DNA from: Pelargonium cotyledonis
Lineage: Eukaryota > Streptophyta > Magnoliopsida > Geraniales > Geraniaceae
Assembly: GCA_036897625.1 (NCBI GenBank)
Contig: JAYMTA010000650.1
Coordinates: 1 to 25,670 of the forward strand
Length of the DNA: 25,670 nt
Reading direction: 5' to 3'
Part shown: piece by piece, positions 1-9,738 of the stretch
Numbering within the stretch: the first letter of the stretch is position 1
Layout of the letters: the number at the start of each line of letters is the position of its first letter
Notes under the pieces: model-generated
Seen by the model: the letters and a program-made list of their open reading frames with translations, nothing else
Told to the model about the DNA's origin: nothing
The model's database searches: none
Program-made: the position numbers and the translations under genes

Positions 1-1186
1 TATATTCACAAACCTTTTTATACATGAGATCTTAATGTATATTGTGAACAAATATCATCCATGTTTTAATACAGAAAGTAACGAAAAAACAAATATTATT
101 AATGTTTAATATAAATTAATAAATAACGTGCCACGTACTCATATTAAGGGCTAAATTATATTTAAGTGTTCAAACTTGCAAAGTATTTAATTGATTTTAA
201 ATTTAACATAATATCATGCTATATGACGAAATAAATATCTATAATTATATGATCAGATGAACGATTATCTGCTTTATTTTTAATGAAAATATAATATAAA
301 ACAAAGAGCAAAATGTGTAGTGATTGACCCACGTGAAAAAGAACCAAGTTGGTCTAGATGGGTTTGGTTTTGACATTTTTTGAAAAGAAAATACCAACTT
401 ATTGGAATTGTTCATTGGATTGGGCAATATATAAATATTTTTGGTTTTGCATGTTGGATGAAACTAAATTCATAGCATTTGAGAAGTTTTTTTTTTTCTT
501 ATTGATTCAATCATACATTTGACAGTTAAGTTAGCTTTGATTGGCCAAAGCAAGAAAATTACATTATTCATACCCCATTTGGAATCTACATAATATGTGA
601 CTTTTTTTAGCTTTCATGGTCCAAAAAGATACTACATTTTTCAATAATACAGTTTTTTTTTTTTTTTTTGTCACATTCCTTCATGTTTTTGGGAATATAA
701 ATGCCCCGAAGTAATTATGTATTTATGTTCAAGAAGAAAGAAAAAAGTAGCTATAGTTGCAATCATCTATTCATCAAAAGTCATTGTTGTGATCAATTTT
801 GTTGTTCTTTTGTCTCACTCTCAAATATTGATTTAACAAAATAAAAATGTGAAGCATGAAATTTGTGCTTATACAGACGAGGTTATTATCAAATGTGAAC
901 GTATTGAAAAGAAGTTGAATTCACTTTTATTTAAAAATAAACTAAAGCATCCCGATGCAAATGCTTTGTTTTATAAAAAAAAAAAATAATTAAAATAAGA
1001 ATTATCAGATAAGAAAGTGGTATGCATTTTTGTTTTGAATGACCTATTCTTTTACTATTTTTATGGATTTTGAATTGGTAATCTGAAAATAATGAGTTTT
1101 GTTTTAAGTATAAAAAACGAAATATATGTCAATTGATAGTACGTACATATATATCTAAATAAATTTGTGTACCATCCATTCACTTA
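1..1186. other. AT-rich intergenic DNA, no gene seen
   Basis: Strongly AT-rich with several poly(T)/poly(A) runs, for example near 487-500 and 652-670. The open frames here are short and show no recognisable protein. I see no RNA gene or clear repeat structure. Confidence 0.6.
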
Positions 1187-1925
1187 GGCATTGTTCGGGA
1201 ACTCCATTAGCCTCCTTTTGACCTCCTGTGGGTTGAGCTACATAGGATATAGAAACAAAACATTGTTTGGATAATTTTTGAGGCAATAGACCTTTAAGGC
1301 CAAAACTCTTGTCCAGCTTCTTTGGGAGCTCATTTTCCACTTGAGCTCTTGCCTTACTGCAAGATTCAAAAGGAAGAAAGAGAGAAAGAAAAAACTAGTA
1401 TTACCCATTTGTGTCCAGTATTTGATTCATCAAAACATGTCCAATGTTTAAATGTAACTTTCTTCTATTATCTTGTCCAATGTTCTATCCAAGAAGAAGA
1501 CAATCAACTGTTGAAGGTCGACCACTACCAATATATGGTCGACCACAACCAGTTGTTGTTGGTCTACCACTTCATACGTATGATAGTCGACCATATAATG
1601 TAATAATTGTATTATGATGGTCAACCATATAGTGTAATACTTCAATACAGATGGTCGACTATTGTGATATGAGTTGATTCTTTCAAATACATATATATAA
1701 TCAAATCTTTTCTTAGTCAAGGTTATTTTGGTTTTTACACATTTCAAAATACATTTCGCTCATTTTTACCAAACAATCGTCTCATGAAAATACCTTTATA
1801 AACCTCTATTACCGTCAAATTTTACCAAACAATACACCAAATGTCTATAAATACTTATAGACCTTTTACCTCCTTTTATCTCCTTTTACCTGGTAGACCT
1901 TTTGAAGTTTGTGTTACCAAACAAG
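1187..1925. mobile_element. Probable non-autonomous TIR DNA transposon
   Basis: The left end begins with a CATTGTTCGGGAAC-type sequence and the right end finishes GTTACCAAACAAG, which are imperfect inverted repeats of each other. Both ends are flanked by the direct repeat CACTTA (1181-1186 and 1926-1931). The ACCAAACAA motif recurs inside the right third near 1770 and 1830, a common arrangement of subterminal repeats in plant MITE-like elements. There is no transposase frame. The superfamily is uncertain (hAT or Mutator-like), and a six-base flanking repeat is weak evidence alone. Confidence 0.45.
1516..1660. repeat. Minisatellite-like cluster of GGTCGACCA motifs
   Basis: Six copies of the near-palindrome GGTCGACCA occur in about 145 bp, at 1516, 1537, 1561, 1585, 1619 and 1653, the last four with single changes. 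Two adjacent 34-bp units, 1582-1615 and 1616-1649, are clear tandem copies, with a partial third unit starting at 1650. The cluster lies inside the probable TIR element. Confidence 0.7.
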
Positions 1926-1931
1926 CACTTA

Positions 1932-4900
1932 CTTGTTTCATTTGAAATTTTATTCCTAAGAAAAATTCTATATTTACTTCATTTTTACGTTATTACAAAA
2001 CAAAATAAAACATACACGATGTGTTTAAATGTCATTATTTTGTACATTGTAATTGTTTAAATGGGATTTTGGTATTTTTTGTTGAGATTTTGTGTGTTGT
2101 TTAATAATTTTTAATGCTTGACTTATACATATACGAGGCATATACTAATGCAAAATTTGTATGTTGTTCAATATGTGATTTTGAATTAATTTGTGTTACT
2201 ACAAGTGAAAAACATAACTCAACCAACACACCAAGTTGATGGAGTTCTTGCCTCGACTCGATTGATTGATCATGTGTCCATCACTTGATTCGTTGTCTCA
2301 TGTGTGATTTGCAAATATGGGAGGTCACCTATAGCACATCTCCTCTGAAGTCTATGTCCATCTTGATGTAGTTGGAATTGAGGTGTATAATACATTATAA
2401 AACATACTCTCTTTTTTTTATCAGCAATGGGATTTCTTATACGAAGTAACAATGTTTCTCACTTTTCAAAAGAAGCGTCACCCTAAATCTCACTATACAA
2501 ATCTCACCCATACCATCGACAAGGAAGCTCAAACTTGAAATCTCATAGAGAATCCAAATTGTTTCAACCATTTGGCCCAACATGTCTTAGTTATTAAAGC
2601 ATAATCGACCTAACGAGAGTGTACATGTGTTTTTATATGGAGTGGCTTATCTCTTGAATATGAATAGTTTTCAAGTCTTAGACTCTACGTATAGTTTCTT
2701 AAACGAGACGGACTTGTTATGTCGTGTGGTCCGAGCATGTGTAATGTATGACATGATCATTCTTTCATATGAGATATGTCGGGGGTGGGTTCGTCCAATT
2801 AAGAATGACTTCTATTTCTCTTTAATAAGATCATATGGACTGATGAGGCCCCTACAACTGCTATTATTGAGAGAATATGATGATTCAATATAGGGTTTTG
2901 CTAATCATCATTTCCAATAAAAGTGGAATCACAAACTAACTACCATGTAAAATGTCAAGTTTTATTATTTTCATTTTAAGTGTAATTGAATAAAATAAGT
3001 AGTAAAGCTTAGTGTCACCTAACTTACATATAATGTACTAAAATAATATTAACTTATAAAGCTAAACAAGCATGAAAATGCTATAATCACAGTCTTGATG
3101 CTAATTAATTAATTCTTCCTACAATAGAATTAGAGCCCCCAACAAAACTTTTATTATGCTTTATTGTCATTATTCACAACTCAACAACTATGAAATATAT
3201 GCACCAAATTGCTTATAAATTCTCTCCAAAGTACAATTCCATCATAATTAGTTATTAATAACTTTGACAAGACTTTTATTAGATATGATGAGTCTCATCT
3301 CATAATTTTATAATAAATTCTACAATATTTATGTCTTATTTACTCGGAAATATTAATGGACCAATAATTGAAAAACAGTAACAATTTATGGTTGGATAAA
3401 TATTTGTATTATTATTAATATAAATATTAGAGCAGTCTCACTCTATCTCATATCATAAATTTTCAAAAATACAACAAATTATATTATTATTTTTTTATTA
3501 TTTTGAATTCAAGTACATTCTTTTTTGGGAGACATTACCCAAAATCTTCACCAGCAAATGAAGATGTTATATTAGTAGTGGGATTTATTTAATCTTATTG
3601 AATTCAAATAAATTTTGGATTATCTAAAAATTGGTGGGGCTGTGGACCTTGTGGAGGCTTCTAGAAGTCAATTGATAAAGAACAAAAAATGAGAGAATAA
3701 TAATAAATAAAAGACACATTATTCATAGAATTAATGTGAGGAATAAATAAAAAGAAGTGTAGCCACTGGCTAATAAAAAGAAAAAAAATTATACCTTTTT
3801 TTTTATTTGAACTTTTAATTGAAAAATAACAAATGGATTGGATTGACTTCTATATATTTGGATTCTTTTTGGTTGGTTGCTGTCCTTAATAAACTTTGTG
3901 TATATAGTTAATAATTAATACACTAATTTCATATATATTACTGTTTTATATGTGTATCAGTGAATATTTTAAAGTTGATTTTGAATCCACTTGAAATTAT
4001 TTTATGGTTCTAGGATACAAATATTAAAATATTTCTAGGTCAAAACATTTATTTAGCTTGGTATCCACTCTGAGTTTTTTTTTTTTTCAGAAGGTAAAGA
4101 TTATTTTATTATTCTTAGGAGTTGAAGTATATCCAATTTTTTAGAATATTATTTATGATTATATTATCAACAATTAATTTAAAACCATGCATGGTCCCTT
4201 TAAAAAAAAATCATGCATGGCATTTTTTTGCATGGAAAATATTGTATTTTGAAATCGAAACTATACATTTTTTTGTTTATGAATAGTGTAATTGTCACGT
4301 GGACGCCACATTTTCAACTTCTATATTTTTTTAATTAAGAAGATTATTTTAAGAATAAACATCATGTTACCTTAATTTAATAAGGCAATTATAAATTTGA
4401 CCAATTTAAAACAAATTTGCAAAAACTAAATTGATGTCAATTTGAAAGAAAATGGAAAATTTTGGCACTATTTCAATATAAGAAAGTTGGGCTCATGGCC
4501 CAAATCATGCAAGACCACAAGGTATTATCCAAATTTCAGTTTCTTAGATGTTTGGTTGTTGAGAAAAAGAAAGTGAAAAAGGCAAGAAAATTATGATTTT
4601 CATATGGAAAAACAAAAAAAAAAAAAACATGTACCTTTTGTACCTGCTACTTTCCAACTTCATTTTCATCATGTAATCAATGTTTTTTTATTAAAAAATA
4701 AAATAAAATAAAATAATACTCAACTAGATATTACAAAAGTAGTTGAGCAGATTATGTGTAGCTAATTAAATTGTGACAAACAATATATTTTAATTATTAC
4801 AATTTTGTTATAAATTACATGCAACAAGAAACCAAAAACTAATTTTATATGTAATGAATGATCAAACTCATTACAATTTTTATTATATTTCAAATGAATC

Positions 4901-5054
4901 AAAAACCAGAAACTTCAATTACCTTTCACTTCATTGTTGAGTAATACATAAAAGTAACTATAAAACATCGAAAAAAAAACTTTGTAATAAAATTTAACTT
5001 TCTCTTCACATCACTACCAAATATTTGGTGCAACTGAAACTCATTTCCCCCTCA
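1932..5054. other. AT-rich intergenic DNA with one SINE-like fragment
   Basis: No supportable gene. The longest open frame (2627-2893, plus) encodes 88 residues with no recognisable family. Apart from the SINE-like fragment listed separately, the stretch holds A/T runs, a short (ATAAA)n tract near 4690, and two CATGCATG palindromes near 4185 and 4212. The last few hundred bases are the likely 3' flank of the peroxidase gene. Confidence 0.5.
2471..2590 (-). repeat. SINE-like fragment with tRNA-type boxes
   Basis: Read on the minus strand it has a box A-like stretch (2565-2580, TTGGGCCAAATGGTTG) and, about 30 bases later, a box B-like stretch (2523-2536, AAGTTTGAGCTTCC). A second copy with the same order of segments lies at 19560-19705. 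This copy is diverged, and I see no flanking target duplication. Confidence 0.4.
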
Positions 5055-7067
5055 TTATGTGTTCACAAATCTGCAATTCTTCCTAACTTCTCCGGTGACA
5101 GAACTATCCGAATTCGTAATATTTCCCATTTTCACCATAGAATCTGAAAACTGCTCGAAAAACGCCACAGGATCAGCTGCATATTTCTTCACAATCTCCC
5201 TTGTTTGGACACCAAACATGCTCGAATACATTTCTTGATCCGAATTCAGCAATCCCTCCCCTTTCAAGAGTGTGTGGTAAAAGGAGTTGTCAAATAAATT
5301 AGGCGTAATGTAGTCCATCGACGTGACATTGTTGTCCCCTCCCTTCGGGGAAGGGCACATTGCTTTCAAGTCCTTGAGGTATGACTCGGAAATTGGATTT
5401 CTGTCGGAGGTTGACTCGTAGTCTCCATAGATTCTTGCTCTGAAGCTGTCGCAACGCGCCATTCCTATTGTGTGCGCACCTGAGGGTTATTCACGAGTCA
5501 CAACTGTTAGCTGATTCAACTGACGGAGTCTCTCAACGCATTTTTAATAGTGTAAGGGTTAGGATTAACCTGCGAGAGCGACCATATCGGTGACAGATAG
5601 GCCTTGGTAGAGGAACTTGGAAATGATGGAGAGCAAGGGCTCGTCTCCGCCGGGGATGTTTGTGGTTGCTAGCTCAAAGCTTGCAGTTGTAGAGTCCTTT
5701 CTTCCAAGAGGAACATGCCAATAAGGTCCCCCAACCTACAAGTATAGAAAAAAAGAGAATATTATATGTTAAGGTTTTTTAAATTTTCCATGTTTGGTGC
5801 ACCAAGAAAAAATGGTCAAAGAAACATGTTGCAACTCTGGCAAATGGGTTCACGGGCGGGGCTCAGGCCTAAACGAGCCTGGCCAAAGATGGTAGTATGC
5901 TTATCGAGCCACTTTTTGACGGCCTTAGTTCAGTATTATCGTGGAGGACCAGTGATGGCCTACAAGGCGCAACAAATTTTGTAAGCAAATTAGGACGCGG
6001 GCCAAGATAGGGTAAGAAAAGATGCCCTCTTGTTCATCAGAGGACGTTTTGTAGACCCAAACCCGCTAATATAAGGCCAGATCAGTGATGACCCACAAGC
6101 CGTTGGCCCATTTGCCAGTTTTACTCGTGCACTACGCCGTCATTTTTACCTGTTTGTTCAAATTGATCCTGATCGAGTGACTAATTTGATTCTTGGATAA
6201 TTAGGACCGCAATTCAACAATATTAGAATTTGACGTCATTGAATGATCCAATCAATCGGACTTGAACCGGTGATTAGTCACCAGACCGATTCAACCTCTT
6301 ATCTGGGATTTAAATCATTGCTTCTACTAACAAAAAATCCTTTAATTAATCAATGTTTAGATAATTTAAATTATCTGTTTTCTATTCTAATTAAGACCTA
6401 TATAGACCTATATGCAACTCTACCTGAGCCAAAAACCAACCATCCAAGTTCCAAGGCTAGAACAAGTACTATGTTTAAGGGGACAAATTCCAGGATATCA
6501 GGAAATAGCATAACTAAACAAATCTATATCATACATATCTATATGTTACTATACGTACCAGAATGACAGCATCTCTAGCAGCAATGGTTAAAATATCGGC
6601 ACAAGAAACAATTCCAGGACACTCATATTCAAGCTTGTTCTTGATCCTATCCACAATCCTGAACCCTTTCAACGAGTTCACATTCGTCGGAGCATTCTTC
6701 TCTCCCTTTAGTGTCTCGGTGTCTTCAAGTAAAATTGACCCGTCACAACCCTAATATAACACAGTCTCCATTACATTTACAACACAAATTCTCCATAGAA
6801 ACTCTCTTAAAAATTAAAAAAATTTAAAAAAAAAAAAAACAGTACCTGGACGAAGCAATCGTGAAAATGAAGGCGAAGAATCAATGCTGCGTTACGTGGA
6901 TCAGAGAGCACGGCACATTCCATTTCCTTCCTAACAATATCAAGCACAGACGGGCAAGAAGATGCATAGTATTCTAGGGTTAGAGGAGGATCATCACTTG
7001 CATGCAATAAGGTGGTCAAGCTTATAATGATCAATGCAATAAGTAGCATAGTGTTGGAAGCTGCCAT
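5055..7067 (-). CDS. PER11: Class III secretory peroxidase, peroxidase 11-like
   Basis: Haem peroxidase of the plant secretory class III type, which oxidises phenolics with H2O2 in the cell wall or apoplast. There are four exons: 7067-6846, 6750-6559, 5735-5570 and 5479-5055, all with GT-AG junctions, giving 334 residues, a normal length. The signal peptide is about residues 1-23, ending LLHA. The distal Arg65 and His69 lie in LRLHFHDCF, and the proximal haem ligand His196 is in GAHTIG. Eight Cys fit the four family disulfides (38-118, 71-76, 124-329, 203-235), and Cys51 is extra. The [10 protein letters not shown] helix and the C-terminus RKNCRFVNT are intact. From memory the sequence closely resembles Arabidopsis peroxidase 11; the family is certain, the orthology is inferred. 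The gene stands alone and looks fully functional. Confidence 0.95.
5837..6118. mobile_element. Short inverted-repeat element (MITE) in peroxidase intron 2
   Basis: The ends are perfect 12-bp inverted repeats, CTGGCAAATGGG (5837-5848) and CCCATTTGCCAG (6107-6118), enclosing about 280 bp that is clearly more GC-rich than the rest of the intron. The GGCAAATGGG-type end resembles plant hAT MITE termini. I found no convincing 8-bp target duplication. It accounts for about a third of the 823-bp intron. The open frame across it is spurious. Confidence 0.5.
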
Positions 7068-7123
7068 TGATGGTTAGTTTCTTGAAGTATTTTGAAGGAT
7101 TGAGGTTGGGTTGGACTGTGGGG

Positions 7124-7133
7124 ATATATATAT
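7124..7133 (-). promoter_or_regulatory. TATA box of the peroxidase gene
   Basis: A TATATATA tract lies about 57 bases upstream of the peroxidase ATG on the minus strand. This fits transcription starting about 25-30 bases downstream of it and a short leader. It is called from position and sequence alone. Confidence 0.55.
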
Positions 7134-7814
7134 GTGAAGATAAAATGTAATTTAGAGCTTATAAGCAAGCAACTAGGCTGTTTTCATTAGTGTTTTTTGC
7201 ATGGATATTGGAAATTTTGTGTAAAGAGCTTAGAGTCAATAGAGGATGCAACTAATATTGGCCTGGTTGGTGAGAGAGACTTGGTACTTTTAACTTTTGA
7301 AGAAACTGAATCTATGTGTAAAATGATGTGCATGCAGAGTCCAAGTTGAGGCCATTGTCACACAACACAACTCTTCAAGAAAGTGACAATAAATCAGAGT
7401 ATCAAATGGTCATAATCTAAATAATTTATGTGAGATATGATTTGGACTTTTGTTGGTTAGATGGGCTAATTTTGGACTTGTTAGGATAATACATAGTATT
7501 CATGATGCTAAATCACAAACTGCTACTACTTCATTAATATATAATGTGGATTCAAACAGGCAAAACTTGAACTAATTTCTAAAGCAAATATTTTCATGAA
7601 TTTTCTTGTGTAGTTTCTAGGAACGTCTAAGGTCTCACCATTTATGCCCAAAACAAAAGTGTTTGTCATTGTTTTTGAAGCTACAAGCTAGCCACTACTC
7701 TATATGTATCCAATTACTTCTAGGATCAAATTCAAGGGTGGTCCAATTGGTCTAGTTCCCCGGGCACCGTTGACACGTTGCCCAAATTTTCTCAATTTTC
7801 ACTAATTATGCGTA
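7134..7814. other. Peroxidase upstream region, no gene seen
   Basis: AT-rich DNA upstream of the peroxidase with no recognisable coding frame or repeat. It presumably contains that gene's promoter; I cannot assign specific sites beyond the TATA tract. Confidence 0.5.
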
Positions 7815-7823
7815 TCTGACTGA

Positions 7824-7953
7824 GGTGTCAATTTGGGTTTCAGGTTGAAAAGACTTCCCAAACTCGACCCGCAAGAGGTGCGCGTTACCCATATTTTATG
7901 CAAAAATGTGGGTATGAGCCCGCAAATTCAGGCCCAAAATTGCTAGCTCTAAT
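7824..7953. mobile_element. hAT-like MITE with target site duplication
   Basis: About 130 bp flanked by a perfect 9-bp direct repeat, TCTGACTGA (7815-7823 and 7954-7962). The left end reads GGTGTCAATTTGGGTTTCAG and the right end, read inward, GAGCTAGCAATTTTGGGCC, an imperfect inverted repeat. The GGTGTCAATTTGGGTT terminus is typical of small plant hAT-derived elements, which make 8-bp duplications; the ninth shared base may be chance. Confidence 0.6.
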
Positions 7954-8627
7954 TCTGACTGATATCGACAACCCTAACGGTTCAGTTCACCAGTCAAGTC
8001 TTAACAGTAATCCGGTTTGTAAATCATGGGTTCAATCTTCTGAATTTTTCTTTACAACTAAGATTGTTCACTTCCTTGAATTTTGGTTACTTTTCTACAA
8101 ACAAAAATCTAGAATGAATGAATGGAGAAAAATGTAGTGTATCTTTAAGTGCAAGATTGAAATGAAATGTAAAGTCTGGCTCCATGCACATGTATCTTTT
8201 AGTGCAAGAATTGTAAACATGTAGCTTGTTTGAGTGTATCACACAAGCAGAATCCAGAATCCAGCTAAGGATCACTACTACAACCTAAAGAGGCTCAAGC
8301 TCATCAACACACAATCGGGACCAAAACAAGTATCAAACAAAACACATCATATATCTAACCAATGACTTTTAAGGTTTCAATCCAACAAGATATCTTGCAG
8401 AAAAGGACATAGAAATCATATATACTACTTCGAGATTTTCATTATATGTTCAAAGATAAAATTGGTTGAATGGTAGATAGTAGATGCACAAATAGAAAAC
8501 GAGACATAGAGTTAGTAACTACATATCTATCAGAATTCATCTTTTCCTATAACGTTAGGCACAAAACAGATAGCCAGAAACATGCATGTGTGCAGTAGAA
8601 TAAACATGGGAATAAAATAGACCAAAC

Positions 8628-8739
8628 CTTTTAAAAGTGACGATTGTCCCGAAAAATCATCCATGTCTCCGTACCTTGAAAGTGCCATCGCCGAACTGAA
8701 TCCAATATCAAAAGCCTCAGCCAGATCAATCAGAGTAAG
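8628..8739 (-). other. Exon-like open frame, unrecognised
   Basis: On the minus strand an open frame includes Met at 8688 followed by MALSRYGDMDDFSGQSS, and ends at a plausible donor (AAAAG|GTTTGG, 8627/8628). The composition looks more protein-like than the surroundings. I do not recognise the sequence, find no neighbouring exons, and no counterpart in the right duplication unit. It could be a fragment of a displaced gene or a chance frame. Confidence 0.2.
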
Positions 8740-8824
8740 TCATCTGATTGCTCAAACCTACAGCAACCAGAGTGGACACCAACTTAGATCACAAACCCGT
8801 TGCAAAACAGTAAAGCATTATGCC

Positions 8825-8960
8825 AGAACAAGGACGGGAATGGAGATTGATAATGTGCGAGTCACAATCACATGTTATTTAGCGAGTATGTACATCTCGT
8901 GGGTAAATCCGAACAAGGACGGAAATGGAGATGGAAATCTCATGCCGGACAGATTTAGCA
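8825..8960. repeat. Repeated GGACGGGAATGGAGAT-type sequence
   Basis: Two related stretches, around 8831-8850 and 8917-8938, share CAAGGACGG(G/A)AATGGAGAT. This resembles GC-rich dispersed plant repeats. The plus-strand frame across this region (8663-9037) is not credible as a gene. Confidence 0.35.
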
Positions 8961-9296
8961 CTCTCCATACCCACCAGATGACCGTCCACTCAACTACTTA
9001 TTTGTACATTTGGTCAAAGTTCGACTACTCAAAATGATAGAATCTCAAAGAAACCCTAACACGTTTTTTGTTTCATCTACCAGGACTGAACAGCCAATTA
9101 CACTGGCATTACATCAGAGTAAAAAAACACTAAAACAGAATCTTGAAAATCCTTATTAAGCAAAATCTATTAAAAAAGTGATAATCACAACTACACCAAG
9201 GCTCCTCAAAATAGGAGGGATAAATAAGTAAAGGCAAATATACTATGTACTGTATACATATACATTGTATCAGAATTTCAAATGAAATCTGAGTTC

Positions 9297-9335
9297 CCAG
9301 ATCGAACATCTTCGTTGCTGGGCAAGAATTTCAAA
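9297..9335 (-). pseudogene. Fragment of ceramide synthase exon 5 (left unit)
   Basis: CCAGATCGAACATC followed by TTCGTTG matches the 3' end of exon 5 of the left gene (9694-9714) at 19 of 21 bases. It then continues, with a gap, into a GAATTT stretch also found in exon 5. It lies about 360-400 bp downstream of exon 5. The right unit has a corresponding fragment at 14320-14353, so the fragment predates the tandem duplication. Confidence 0.5.
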
Positions 9336-9501
9336 GCAAATACCAAATTACAAGACAGTATTTATCCTGAGCCAACTGGAAAATTATACATGATGAAAAC
9401 CCCGAAAGAATTAACCTTCTTTCCATCCATCCCCGAAAGAATCAATGAATAGGCCCTCCAATTGTGAGGGAATATTTTGAATCACAACTATCAAATTTCA
9501 G

Positions 9502-9548
9502 CTAAAGAAAACATAAGGCGTGTACAACTTCGCTATCCTTTTCTAAAT
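9502..9548 (-). other. Candidate terminal exon, left ceramide synthase
   Basis: A GTGCAG acceptor with a T-rich tract precedes a frame that, spliced to the exon 5 donor at 9695, would encode DLEKDSEVVHALCFL and stop at 9504-9502. The right unit has a homologous acceptor and frame at 14570-14530. It could be a real alternative last exon or a spliced 3' UTR exon. Because of the upstream frameshift it would not be translated in the needed frame as the sequence stands. Confidence 0.35.
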
Positions 9549-9738
9549 CTGCACACATATAGAAAGAAGGCGAGCAGAAGAAAACAGAATCAAAGAGAAA
9601 AGACAAACACAAGAGCCTTAACAGTGAACAAATCATAAAACTATGATGATTATTCTTCATTTGCATGCATATACAATAAATTAAGGTCACTTACCAGATC
9701 GAACATCGTCGCTGAGCTGGCCTCTTGCCTGAATTTGT

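Noticed and set aside
1448-1747. Minus-strand frame with repeated Val-Asp-His units
   Set aside because: It is a translation of the GGTCGACCA tandem cluster inside a transposon-like element, with no gene context.
2627-2893. 88-residue plus-strand frame
   Set aside because: No recognisable family, no splice or promoter context, and AT-rich surroundings. Frames of this length occur by chance.
3005-3030. Short match (TTAGTGTCACCTAA-like) with 20956-20975
   Set aside because: Too short to support a repeat family in AT-biased sequence.
4185-4220. Two CATGCATG palindromes (RY-type motifs)
   Set aside because: There is no nearby gene start to regulate, and short palindromes are expected to recur by chance.
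8663-9037. 124-residue plus-strand frame
   Set aside because: It crosses a GGACGGGAATGG-type repeat and is antisense to the exon-like segment. The composition is not protein-like.
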